DNA of 10,051 nucleotides from Saccoglossus kowalevskii (GCF_000003605.2 NW_003111970.1:211470-221520); one strand, 5' to 3'; positions 1-6,508 are shown, numbered from the stretch's first letter. Translations and numbers: made by a program. The notes: generated from the letters alone by a model not told the origin.

Positions 1-780
1 AAAATTGGAACATATTAATTAAGAAAAGTGTAGATACAGGTTCTTCCAATTTAGTCTATAACTGTACATATTTTACCATTACACCAATTCATCCACATGC
101 GTGCATTTGTTATTCCGTATATACGTTGACTATCATTAATTTCCCAAAAACCCATTTCATTATGGAAATTTGAAAATTACAATTCAATGAAAATAGTGAA
201 ACAGAAATTCAAATTGTGCATAGTGATGACAATACATGCAGTCAGGTCTTCAAAGTCAATGTTAACACAACATATGTCTAGTCACTTATACTAAGTAATT
301 GACAAACAGCTTCTTAATTAAAAAAATATCAATTAATTATTAAAATCCACAAGGTCATATTTTTATATAAAATATATTTTATCGTAAAACATATAATCTA
401 ACTAAACGATGGCGTTAGATATTTCGATATTTCAATAATGTGAACCCTGCCCTCAGCGTCAATGATAAAATAAGCAGATAATAATAACATACGGGTACTC
501 CTCAATTTACCAAGAGCAGAAGTGACGTCATATTGGGAAGAGTGAAACCAGTGTATATTGCGAAATGATGTTTGGCCTAACAGACTTAATGAGTTTGTTT
601 AGTAATTAAATTGTGTATTCTCTTTTTTACAAGTGGTCGATTTTAAAATAATTACTAGGGTAAAAAATACAGGCAGTTTGCTTAATAAATGTATGTAAAT
701 TTGTTTTATCAATGTTTCAACAATTATACTATTATAATAATAATATTAAAATAATTTTTTAACCGATTTTTTAGTCACGG
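1..780. other. AT-rich non-coding stretch, no gene seen
   Basis: The frames are broken by frequent stops on both strands, and I saw no splice-bounded open frame of useful size. The stretch is rich in short A and T runs, for example around 300-400 and 720-770. Its only feature that stands out is a palindromic CRE near 523. It could be intergenic or intronic. Confidence 0.6.
523..530. promoter_or_regulatory. Perfect CRE palindrome (TGACGTCA)
   Basis: The octamer TGACGTCA is the full consensus site for CREB/ATF bZIP dimers. It lies about 280 bp upstream of the CpG cluster at 805-826, so it could serve a promoter there. An exact 8-mer is expected by chance less than once in 10 kb at this composition. 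Function is inference only. Confidence 0.35.
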
Positions 781-804
781 TATGAGCACACCATTTATAC
801 CCCT

Positions 805-826
805 GTCGCTCGCGGCGCCGCTCGGC
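805..826. promoter_or_regulatory. Short CpG cluster, possible promoter core
   Basis: Six CpG dinucleotides fall within 22 bp, and the cluster contains the 10-bp palindrome GCGGCGCCGC at 812-821. The surroundings are very AT-rich, so the contrast is sharp. TATA-like strings (TTATAC) lie on both sides. A good 5' splice site follows about 340 bp downstream at 1164. Together these would suit a promoter followed by a first exon, but no transcript evidence is visible and the cluster is far shorter than a classical CpG island. Confidence 0.3.
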
Positions 827-963
827 AAACTTATACTTCAAGCTCTTCTTCCAACAAGTCTTCTTTCCAATCGCCCCTGAGTTTCATTTAATATTTATTC
901 ATTCTACCTCGTTTATTTAGAAATATAATGGCATTTAAATGTTCATCAATTTATAGTGATTGA

Positions 964-1104
964 ATGAAATTTCTTTCGTACATTGTACTGATTAAAATAC
1001 GAGTGAAAAATTGTGAATTTAAACACAAGCAGGTCGGTTGGTCCACGATTGAGAAAAGTATGCTTTACGGAGGTCAAGTCGAACATTTAATGGCTAACCT
1101 CTAA
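964..1104 (+). CDS. Short open frame of unknown function (46 aa), doubtful
   Basis: The ATG at 964 opens a 46-codon frame ending in TAA at 1102-1104. The first ten residues, MKFLSYIVLI, are hydrophobic after a lysine and look a little like a signal peptide. The rest is basic and mixed, with a second Met at 1060 (frame tail MLYGGQVEHLMANL). The start context is poor, with T at -3. The frame sits between the CpG cluster at 805 and the 5' splice site at 1164, so it could be a leader peptide in a first exon. I recognise no family, and a frame of this size is expected by chance. Confidence 0.12.
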   Translation: MKFLSYIVLIKIRVKNCEFKHKQVGWSTIEKSMLYGGQVEHLMANL

Positions 1105-1160
1105 ACGAAATATAATAGCAATTTTTGGGTCGAAATAAACTACATACCACGTTGATTATT

Positions 1161-1169
1161 CAGGTAAGG
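1161..1169 (+). other. Consensus-like 5' splice site (CAG|GTAAGG)
   Basis: The sequence CAG followed by GTAAGG matches the metazoan donor consensus MAG|GTRAGT at nearly every position. It would end an exon at 1163. With the CpG cluster upstream it would define a mostly non-coding first exon of roughly 300 nt. No matching acceptor could be assigned. Confidence 0.22.
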
Positions 1170-1372
1170 TATGTCCTTTATGATAACTGAATTACGCGGA
1201 GTGTCAATTTCAAACGTTACATGCCCACTTGTAGAATAGCAGTGAGTTGGAACTAAGTAAAGCGAAGTTTACAATTGATCTCAGAAAAAAACCATGGTGT
1301 TTTAAATGAAGCAACTTAAAGTAAATGTTGCTATTTGTATGCATAGGAGTCCTACATACACTCCCATTCCAT

Positions 1373-1750
1373 TCAGACGAAACCAAGCAGAAATAAAGCT
1401 AAAGCTATTCTTGTCTTGGACATTTCTGTTAAACTCAATCGGGGGTACCGAGGCATCGTCAGAGGTAAAGCTATAAGTGCGTCCACTTCGCGCTCACTAC
1501 TCGCGGTGACCAACGGCATGATATATATTGTGCCCTCCCCGAATGACCAAAAAGTTGACAGGAGTTCTACGGACTGACCTTGCAACCTTTCATTGAAATC
1601 GAAAGATTGGGTTTCTGCTTTGAATAGCGCGACACAAAAAGTTGGCATTTTTTGCCAAGTAAAATTCCGGAGTGAACACAAAACGTGGGCCGTGGCCATT
1701 GTATGGTTGTTTACAACTGCCCACTGTTGAAGTTGTTGAAATCTACATAG
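1373..1750 (-). CDS. Longest ATG-started frame of the window, possible exon of unknown gene
   Basis: The minus-strand frame is open from 1750 down to the stop at 1373, with the first ATG at 1699-1697 (108 codons from that Met). The patch is visibly more GC-rich than its flanks. Inside the frame a donor-like CAAG|GTCAGT lies with its GT at 1578-1577, so a coding exon could run from 1699 to 1579 (40 codons plus one base). An acceptor-like CAACAG ends near 1724. The protein starts MATAHVLCSLRNFTWQKMP, ends with a hydrophobic stretch (IALALFLLGFV), and matches no family I know. A frame of this length is expected about once by chance in such a window. Confidence 0.15.
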   Translation of the reverse strand, partial: LCRFQQLQQWAVVNNHTMATAHVLCSLRNFTWQKMPTFCVALFKAETQSFDFNERLQGQSVELLSTFWSFGEGTIYIMPLVTASSEREVDALIALPLTMPRYPRLSLTEMSKTRIALALFLLGFV

Positions 1751-2292
1751 CTACCTTCTGACATGTCAACTCCAATGATTCATTATTCCCAGTGGATAGA
1801 ACGATAACTAGTCATTGCTTAAACTGTATGATTTTACCCACATTTGACTATATTACCTATTAACGTATACTATTTCTAGTTCACACCAATATATAAACCC
1901 TTATGACCAAAATTTAGGGAGAAAATAGCAATGAAGGTGAAAGTTTCGAAACTTGTGTGAGAGACTGACAGTGTCCAATTTGACCACAGTCTCCGGGTTG
2001 TGTTTACATATATCTATACACGTAGCGATTCACGACCTTGACAAGAACAGCACTGTCTTCCAATTAAGCGTCGAACAAAACTCTCTATGACTATAACAAC
2101 AAAACTCACATGCGGGTCGTCCCAAAGCCCTTTGTCGCAATGATATTATATTAAAGGAGTTTGAAGGTACCAATTTACTATTCTCCGCTGCGGTAGTTCC
2201 ACGTCTGAGAATTAGTAAAACACATCGCTTCACTTACGTATCACTACGCGCTTTCTCTTATTAGCGTGTTTATTTCCTAAGGTGGAGTAATC
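1751..2292. other. Non-coding stretch, no gene seen
   Basis: No splice-bounded frame is convincing here. A minus-strand open frame at 2030-2233 begins with GTG rather than ATG and has no gene-like features. A TATA-like string lies near 1889-1897 but no plausible first exon follows it. Confidence 0.5.
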
Positions 2293-2301
2293 TATATAAA
2301 G
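2293..2301 (+). promoter_or_regulatory. Consensus TATA box (TATATAAAG)
   Basis: TATATAAAG matches the animal TATA-box consensus TATAWAAR in full. A start site about 25-32 bp downstream would fall near 2322-2330. That gives a leader of about 50 nt before the ATG at 2378, which opens a frame ending at a consensus donor. The order and spacing are those of a TATA-driven gene. TATA strings are easy to get by chance in AT-rich DNA, so the support comes from the combination. Confidence 0.35.
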
Positions 2302-2377
2302 GAATGGGCATACTGAGATAGAACTTACCTTCTGTGGAAATATACAACTAAGGCACCGTGACGCACTGTAGGTGGGG

Positions 2378-2438
2378 ATGTATCAACGATGGTCGGGATC
2401 AGTGCTCATGGAAAAAGCCAAGAAAGCCAAATTAATAG
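2378..2438 (+). CDS. Candidate first coding exon, unknown product (partial)
   Basis: From the ATG at 2378 (G at -3, a fair start context) 20 codons and one base lead to ATAG|GTAAGT, with the intron starting at 2439. This donor is among the best in the window. A second in-frame ATG lies at 2408. The peptide reads MYQRWSGSVL followed by MEKAKKAKLI, so its second half is very lysine-rich and its first half mixed. A TATA box lies 77-85 bp upstream. Read without splicing, the frame continues only to a stop near 2470, which fits an exon edge. The exon ends in phase 1. No family is recognised and no second exon could be joined in frame. Confidence 0.28.
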
Positions 2439-2814
2439 GTAAGTTGGGGTGTCTGAATTGTGATTGGCTACACTGTTAACGTAAAGATGATTGATGGAAG
2501 CAATTCACGAAGACTCCCAGTAGGTCATGTAGTCACCTCCTTGGTAGACAATCGATACTTTTACGCCCTTTTGAAAAAATGTCGCCGGTACATTTACAAG
2601 GATGCACACAAGACTAGTGAGTTTTAAAAATTGGGTTGACCACCTAAAATATTTGCTTCAGTCCCACAATTTGGAATTATATTAATAACAATATTTTCTA
2701 TTGAAATGTGTCATTTGATGTATGATATTGGCCGGGGAGGTCAATTCTCTCGTTCTCCATATGTCATCAAGGACTCGACTTGAGGCCATCTTTTGTTTGA
2801 TTTATTTCATGACG

Positions 2815-2837
2815 TTTTTTTTTTTTTTTTTTTTTTT
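2815..2837. repeat. Poly-T tract, 23 bp
   Basis: An uninterrupted run of 23 T is flanked by GACG and CGTG. On the minus strand it reads as poly-A, as left by a retroposed RNA whose body would lie at higher coordinates. I found no poly(A) signal close by on that strand and no target-site duplication, so a simple homopolymer is as likely. Confidence 0.9.
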
Positions 2838-3000
2838 CGTGCAATGCCAATGATTATTTTCACTCAGAGACAGCTAATCTATAGTTCGATTAATTGATGA
2901 TATTGATCACTACAACTGTATTTCCCATCACATCAGTTACCAGCTCAGCCAATAGACAATTTGTGGGTGATTTGAGTCAGTGTCCGAGTACAGCATCACA

Positions 3001-3010
3001 CCGCCATTTT
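3001..3010 (-). promoter_or_regulatory. YY1-like site (AAAATGGCGG on minus strand)
   Basis: On the minus strand the bases read AAAATGGCGG followed by T. This fits the YY1 consensus AANATGGCGGC except at the last position. In animals such sites often lie just downstream of transcription starts. No open frame of note lies downstream on the minus strand, so the assignment is by motif only. Confidence 0.25.
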
Positions 3011-3487
3011 ATTCGTTCTAGTTCACTGTCCTCAAAATGTATAGCTACCATACCGTGACCTAGTAGGTACATATTAGATCTGAGCTACTATAAAATCAAT
3101 TGTTAATCGGTTTTCGTAAACAAACCTCGTACGAGGCTAACAAGTCTAAAAATAATTGAACAGAATACTATGAAACAATTCAATTAGCCAATTTAGCTAA
3201 TATGTAGTTTCACTAATTCAAAATGTCGCTAATTTAAAAGAAGGTATATTCCCACAATAAGAATTTGTCGTTTCTTTGAGCCAAATTCGGCTAAAACGGC
3301 ATATAACTATTTCGAAATGTGTTGTAGTATTAAGCACATTAGAAACTCCAAAATGGCACTGCAGTTAGACTTCTACATTCATGTCATCGACTTAGTCAGC
3401 ATACTAGCTAAGCACTCTTTCCAAGTAGCTCGCTTTTATTATTATCGTCTATAATCAACTTCGCAAAATTGATTATTAAAAAAAGGC

Positions 3488-3495
3488 TATAAATA
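3488..3495 (+). promoter_or_regulatory. TATA-like site (GGC-TATAAATA)
   Basis: TATAAATA preceded by GGC is a close match to a strong TATA box with its usual GC-rich flank. No good first exon follows at the expected distance. It is recorded as a motif only. Confidence 0.2.
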
Positions 3496-3852
3496 ATTTA
3501 GCCAACTGATGTATCCTAATAAAATATTTATACAAAAATACCACGACAGTAATATTGCTTACGCATATTATGGAATACAAAGCGAAACATTGCTATTATT
3601 GTCGCGGAGTTTACTTTCCCTTTTTCATATCCCCTCCTTCGACTCACTCTACTCATGTATAAAATTATATTCCAATTTTCTCGTTAACTGTTATTCTACT
3701 CAATAAATCGGTTATTTATTGCTTATATGGGCAAACTTTAAGTTCCTTCATATTTCTTTTTCTATTAGACTGGATTAAAGTGTCATTAGGGCGGCCAGAA
3801 GCAAATATTAGACCGGAACATCTATTAGAATCGAACGAGAGAGTTTATATAG

Positions 3853-4005
3853 TCTCAATTTCCTTTCATTAAGTACAGCGTAAACCCCAAGTGGACTGAG
3901 ACTGTAACATACACAAGTTCATACATCGTCTTACTGAATCACGCGGCTACGTCACTCGGCGCTACCCGTTATACTTCGTGTTGTTTTATTTTAATACTGA
4001 TTATA
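3853..4005 (+). other. Open frame and CpG-bearing DNA upstream of the 4006 start
   Basis: The frame of the 4006 ATG is already open from 3853, just after an in-frame TAG at 3850, giving 138 codons without a stop up to 4266. This upstream part could be an exon starting after the pyrimidine-rich acceptor-like TTTCCTTTCATTAAG ending at 3873. It could equally be the 5' flank of a first exon. Around 3940-3970 it is CpG-rich and holds a CRE half-like TACGTCAC at 3948-3955, which suits a promoter or leader better. Confidence 0.25.
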
Positions 4006-4107
4006 ATGGAGACGCAAGATGATGACCCCCAAGTTGTAGACTTTGACCACAAATGTAATTTACATTTAATGCTTGACGACACTAACATGAAGCTATGTTG
4101 TTTTACG
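4006..4107 (+). CDS. Candidate first coding exon, acidic unknown protein (partial)
   Basis: The ATG at 4006 has A at -3 and G at +4, an optimal animal start context. Exactly 34 codons lead to TTTACG|GTGAGT, with the intron starting at 4108 (phase 0). The peptide begins METQDDDPQVVDFDHKC, then NLHLMLDDTNMKLCCFT. It is acidic and has a balanced amino-acid mix with amphipathic hydrophobic spacing, which looks more like real protein than the other frames here. Reading through the donor gives an unspliced 86-codon frame to 4266 whose tail is aromatic- and Cys-rich and looks less natural. CpG-rich DNA and a CRE half-like site lie just upstream. I recognise no family, and later exons are unknown. 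Confidence 0.33.
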
Positions 4108-4292
4108 GTGAGTTCTGGGTACGTCAGTCTTTGGCTAGGGCCTTGTCTCGGCTGTTGTGTGTTTGGGGTAATGTGTTTTGGACGCTATATCAGAATCATG
4201 TCATTTTACCGTTTTCATGCCAATCACAAGTATGGCATAAGTTATTATGTTTCAACAGATCAATGATTGAAATGTTGCCTGGTCCCGAAAGT

Positions 4293-4303
4293 GGGGGGGG
4301 GGG
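4293..4303. repeat. Poly-G tract, 11 bp
   Basis: Eleven consecutive G are followed by TGG. Such a run is very unlikely by base composition alone in this AT-rich DNA. A second one occurs at 5432. Confidence 0.9.
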
Positions 4304-4424
4304 TGGCATTTGTTGATATCTCCCACCGAACATTTCCCTTGTCTGAATGGCGTCCACTTTATTTCAACTCTTACGATCAGCACTTCTCTAACTTGGTGAA
4401 GCGCGCTTTGCCATACCCCTTGCC

Positions 4425-4437
4425 ATATATATATATA
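4425..4437. repeat. Short (AT)n run followed by ACACAC
   Basis: Thirteen bases of alternating A and T pass directly into ACACAC, a small compound dinucleotide microsatellite. Confidence 0.8.
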
Positions 4438-4878
4438 CACACCCCTCTCGGACTACATCGACATCATCCCTGCAGACAAAACGAAAACCACCTGACTGAT
4501 TCCCATTGATCATTATAATACCATTGAAAACGCAATATTATTACGTATTGTCGCTGAGTAATTTAAAATGAAATTAGACTTTGAATGAACCTTTGATGAC
4601 AGTGTCGGCACAAAAGGCGCCTTAGAATATGCGCGCCATCTCTGCGTAAGAATGATTACTATTAACACGCTAAATGAAACTAATTAAGCTAATGAAATGC
4701 TGGGCGGTGATGAATAAATAACGAGACAGTTTTTTTTACGAGAAATTGAAAAACGTAAAGTTGTCTGTAATGACTGTAAGATGTTCCCCGGGGGGTATTC
4801 GTTGGTTGCTAGCCGTCAACTGACAGGCAATATCGTACTGCGCTTATTCTCGCGACAATACTTTTAATTTTTTACCAG

Positions 4879-4966
4879 CCACCGAGACCGCATGCAACAG
4901 TTGGGAATGCTGACGTGTGATATGGGTGTGGCAATAGCAGATTACCCTAAAACAACGTTATTTTAA
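4879..4966 (+). CDS. Possible terminal exon after a strong 3' splice site
   Basis: The acceptor CTTTTAATTTTTTACCAG ends at 4878 and has a long pyrimidine tract, among the best in the window. If entered with two bases carried over from an upstream exon, the frame from 4880 codes 28 residues, beginning HRDRMQQLGMLTCDMG, to the TAA at 4964-4966. The phase does not fit the donor at 4107 (phase 0). It would need an unseen exon between. No family is recognised. Pyrimidine-rich AG sites are common in AT-rich DNA, so this is weak. Confidence 0.14.
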
Positions 4967-5775
4967 AGGATAATAGTAAGAAAGCAAATAAATGAAAGAA
5001 ATGAACTACAATTAAAAGGCGGCTGGGTGAACACCGGAATATCGCTTCAAGCAAATAATTTTAATGTTCAACAAAAAAAGTTCAAATTTGTCATGTACGA
5101 GCAATTAGTCACGGTAGCGCGTGGGCTCGCAGTGTGTGTAAACGTGGCAGTAAAACAAGCAAATTGATTTTCTATTAATAGGAACTATTGGACGGTCGAC
5201 CAAATTATGTGTAGAAAATAATCAACTAAAGGTAAAATAATTATAAAGTGTAAAATTCGCAAATTAATTAATTATTAGAATGCCCTTTTGTTAAAAAGTA
5301 TGCACTTTATTGAATGTTCCCAATAGTTCGAGTCATCGTTGGAAACTGAACGAGCGATGTCTTGAATGTGAAAAAAGCATATACTAGTCCATTTAAGGGG
5401 CATTTTCTGGTCATTACTCACGGTGTTGGGAGGGGGGGGGGTTAATCTGAATAAATAAGTTATAATTATACAAACCATTACATAAGAAAAACAGCGGAAT
5501 GATTATAAAATGTTTTGGTATACCATGCCGGACGATGGTTTATTGTTATTATATTATATTTTAACATGTTGGTGTACTTTAATACTTTAATGTGTACTTG
5601 ACACGGGACTAAGCGTTCTGATTGCGTCTACAGTAAAATAAAAAAAAAAAGTTTCCGGGACCAACATTACCACATTTAAACTACACTGGACTGTAGCAAT
5701 AATTTAAACACCTCGAAGTCGAAATATATCATATACCATATACCATAATTCGAATGTTACTGATTTAGTGTTAAT
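4967..5775. other. Non-coding stretch, no gene seen
   Basis: A minus-strand open frame at 5275-5478 includes the poly-G run as a run of proline codons and has no gene-like features. Small tandem duplications occur: ACTTTAAT twice at 5576-5591 and CATATAC twice at 5730-5743. Otherwise nothing is assigned. Confidence 0.5.
5432..5441. repeat. Poly-G tract, 10 bp, next to GGG
   Basis: Ten consecutive G are preceded by GGGA, giving a G-dense block of 14 bp. It could fold into a partial quadruplex on the plus strand, but only two separated G runs are present. Confidence 0.9.
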
Positions 5776-5958
5776 ATGTATTATTCCTTATGCGAATATA
5801 TGTACACTGATATCATTGGTCACATGGGTAAAATTGACCAATGGCAAAGACGGTTTCTACATGTTGATATATACTGTTATATTATAATGCGCATTTCTTT
5901 ATCTTTTTCAGATGCTCCCTTTTCCATGTACAATTCAATATATTATAATTTTCTATAA
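5776..5958 (+). CDS. Small open frame spanning a possible 84-nt intron, unknown
   Basis: The ATG at 5776 (A at -3) opens 60 codons to a stop at 5956-5958. Within it, a donor-like GG|GTAAAA at 5828 and the strong acceptor ending at 5911 would bound an 84-nt intron. Its length is a multiple of three with no in-frame stop, so spliced and unspliced readings both stay open. The spliced peptide would be 32 residues, starting MYYSLCEYMYTDIIGHM. It is tyrosine-rich, as expected of translated AT-rich DNA. No family is recognised. Confidence 0.13.
   Translation: MYYSLCEYMYTDIIGHMGKIDQWQRRFLHVDIYCYIIMRISLSFSDAPFSMYNSIYYNFL
5894..5911 (+). other. Strong 3' splice site
   Basis: The sequence TTTCTTTATCTTTTTCAG is an almost pure pyrimidine tract ending in CAG, the closest match to the animal acceptor consensus in this window. 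Candidate branch-point adenines lie 25-35 bp upstream in TTATATTATAAT. It would start an exon at 5912. Confidence 0.35.
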
Positions 5959-6010
5959 CATGCTTGCTGATCAAATTAGACCACTTACTCCCTCCCAAAA
6001 TCAACAATGA
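5912..6010 (+). CDS. Candidate terminal coding exon (32 codons), unknown
   Basis: Entered in phase 0 from the acceptor at 5911, the frame runs 32 codons to TGA at 6008-6010. The peptide begins MLPFPCTIQYIIIFYNMLAD and ends QIRPLTPSQNQQ. Phase 0 is the phase left by the donor at 4107, so joining the two through a 1.8-kb intron is possible, though intermediate exons could exist. The AATAAA at 6219 would be a usable poly(A) signal about 210 nt downstream. An alternative phase gives the 5776 frame. No family is recognised. Confidence 0.18.
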   Translation: MLPFPCTIQYIIIFYNMLADQIRPLTPSQNQQ

Positions 6011-6054
6011 TGCTGATATAATACCATACGATTATTAGAGGCGTTATAGCGCCA

Positions 6055-6086
6055 CAGTCGTCACGCAGTGTCGCAGTCGTCACGCA
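6055..6086. repeat. Direct repeat, 13 bp twice, CGTCA-containing
   Basis: CAGTCGTCACGCA occurs at 6055-6067 and again at 6074-6086, with starts 19 bp apart. Each copy carries CGTCAC, a CRE half-site-like word. The 19-bp spacing is close to two helical turns, so two bound proteins would lie on the same face. The local CpG density is high for the region. Confidence 0.6.
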
Positions 6087-6218
6087 ACACCATATTTTGT
6101 ATTTCACGCGCATGGTATACTTTGTCCATATTCGATCACGGCGTGTTATTCATCCCGCACACTACTAAAATATTCCTTGAATAATTGTTTTTTCCTTCCG
6201 TGTAAAAAATAATTATTT

Positions 6219-6224
6219 AATAAA
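6219..6224 (+). terminator. AATAAA, possible poly(A) signal
   Basis: A canonical AATAAA hexamer lies about 210 nt after the stop of the candidate exon ending at 6010. Further overlapping AATAAA words follow in the TAAA-rich run. The hexamer is frequent in AT-rich DNA, so the call depends on that exon being real. Confidence 0.2.
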
Positions 6225-6231
6225 TTGATTT

Positions 6232-6266
6232 TATAAATAAATAAACAAAGAAACAAATAAATAAAC
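6232..6266. repeat. Degenerate (TAAA)n run
   Basis: AT-rich tetranucleotide units TAAA/CAAA, with a few changes, run for about 35 bp directly ahead of the pure TTCA array. Compound tails of this kind are common at the 3' ends of non-LTR retroelements, but no element body was recognised. Confidence 0.6.
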
Positions 6267-6270
6267 TCAT

Positions 6271-6365
6271 TTCATTCATTCATTCATTCATTCATTCATT
6301 CATTCATTCATTCATTCATTCATTCATTCATTCATTCATTCATTCATTCATTCATTCATTCATTC
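6271..6365. repeat. (TTCA)n microsatellite, about 23.75 copies
   Basis: A perfect period-4 array of 95 bp reads TTCA on the plus strand and TGAA on the minus strand, with no interruption. Purity at this length implies recent expansion and likely length polymorphism. (TGAA)n is a known tail type of L2-clade LINEs and their SINEs. If that applies here, the body would lie at higher coordinates on the minus strand, but nothing there looks like one. Confidence 0.97.
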
Positions 6366-6387
6366 CAGTAGATACACGTTTCTCATG

Positions 6388-6396
6388 AAATGGCGG
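6388..6396 (+). promoter_or_regulatory. YY1-like site (AAATGGCGG)
   Basis: AAATGGCGG followed by TC resembles the YY1 core ATGGCGG. It lies 55 bp upstream of the ATG at 6443, a position typical for YY1 near transcription starts. Its own ATG at 6390 opens a seven-codon upstream frame ending at a TAA. Confidence 0.25.
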
Positions 6397-6442
6397 TCAA
6401 CGCTTGTAAATAACCGACTGAAGTTGCAACAACAAACGGACG

Positions 6443-6508
6443 ATGTCTCCGTCCAAGCAAAAAGAAAAAGAAAAAAAAGATGCCGCGGTCATGTTAAGTG
6501 AAAGTTGA
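6443..6508 (+). CDS. Lysine-rich short frame, possible start of a gene
   Basis: The ATG at 6443 has A at -3 and an in-frame TGA 24 bp upstream (6419-6421), so the start is bounded. It codes 21 residues: MSPSKQKEKEKKDAA, then VMLSES and TGA. A short charged Lys/Glu N-terminus followed by alanines is typical of many eukaryotic cytosolic or nuclear proteins, which suggests a first exon. Donor candidates inside it (GTTAAG, GTGAAA) are weak. The purine-rich bases that code it could also be simple sequence. No family is recognised. Confidence 0.18.
   Translation: MSPSKQKEKEKKDAAVMLSES

Larger units (their letters stand above)
2440..3850. other. Non-coding stretch with poly-T and TATA-like sites, no gene seen
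   Basis: Frames are short throughout. A plus-strand 65-codon frame at 3509-3706 begins about 14 bp after a TATA-like site, too close for that site to direct a transcript containing the ATG, and its composition looks random. The bases between 3170 and 3310 repeat short TTAGCTAAT-like words but form no clear unit. Confidence 0.5.
4108..4877. other. Non-coding stretch with simple repeats, possible intron
   Basis: If the exon at 4006-4107 is real, this would be the start of its first intron. It holds a G11 run at 4293-4303, a short AT run at 4425-4437 and a CCCCGGGGGG block at 4786-4795. Overlapping open frames at 4252-4509 on both strands run through these simple sequences and look like chance. 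Confidence 0.45.

Noticed and set aside
2030-2233. Minus-strand open frame of 67 codons
   Set aside because: It begins with GTG, lies in DNA with no splice or promoter support, and its length is within chance for this composition.
2326-2369. Minus-strand donor-like CAGAAG|GTAAGT with a tiny exon
   Set aside because: The only compatible exon is about 37 nt with a weak acceptor, and it overlaps the better plus-strand TATA/first-exon model on the other strand.
3125-3136. Perfect 12-bp palindrome CCTCGTACGAGG
   Set aside because: A few 12-bp palindromes are expected by chance in 10 kb, and nothing nearby supports a function.
3509-3706. Plus-strand frame of 65 codons after a TATA-like site
   Set aside because: The ATG is too close to the TATA box to be inside its transcript, and the product looks like translated AT-rich DNA.
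4252-4509. Overlapping open frames on both strands
   Set aside because: They run through the poly-G and AT repeats, and at least the plus-strand one starts at a non-ATG codon. Frames open on both strands over simple sequence are not evidence of coding.
4594-4647. Possible 43-nt internal exon (GACAG acceptor, CTGC|GTAAGA donor)
   Set aside because: The acceptor lacks a pyrimidine tract, and the exon leaves a phase that gives no sensible continuation in the downstream candidates.
5275-5478. Minus-strand frame of 67 codons with a proline run
   Set aside because: The proline run is only the poly-G tract read on the other strand, and the remainder has no recognisable feature.
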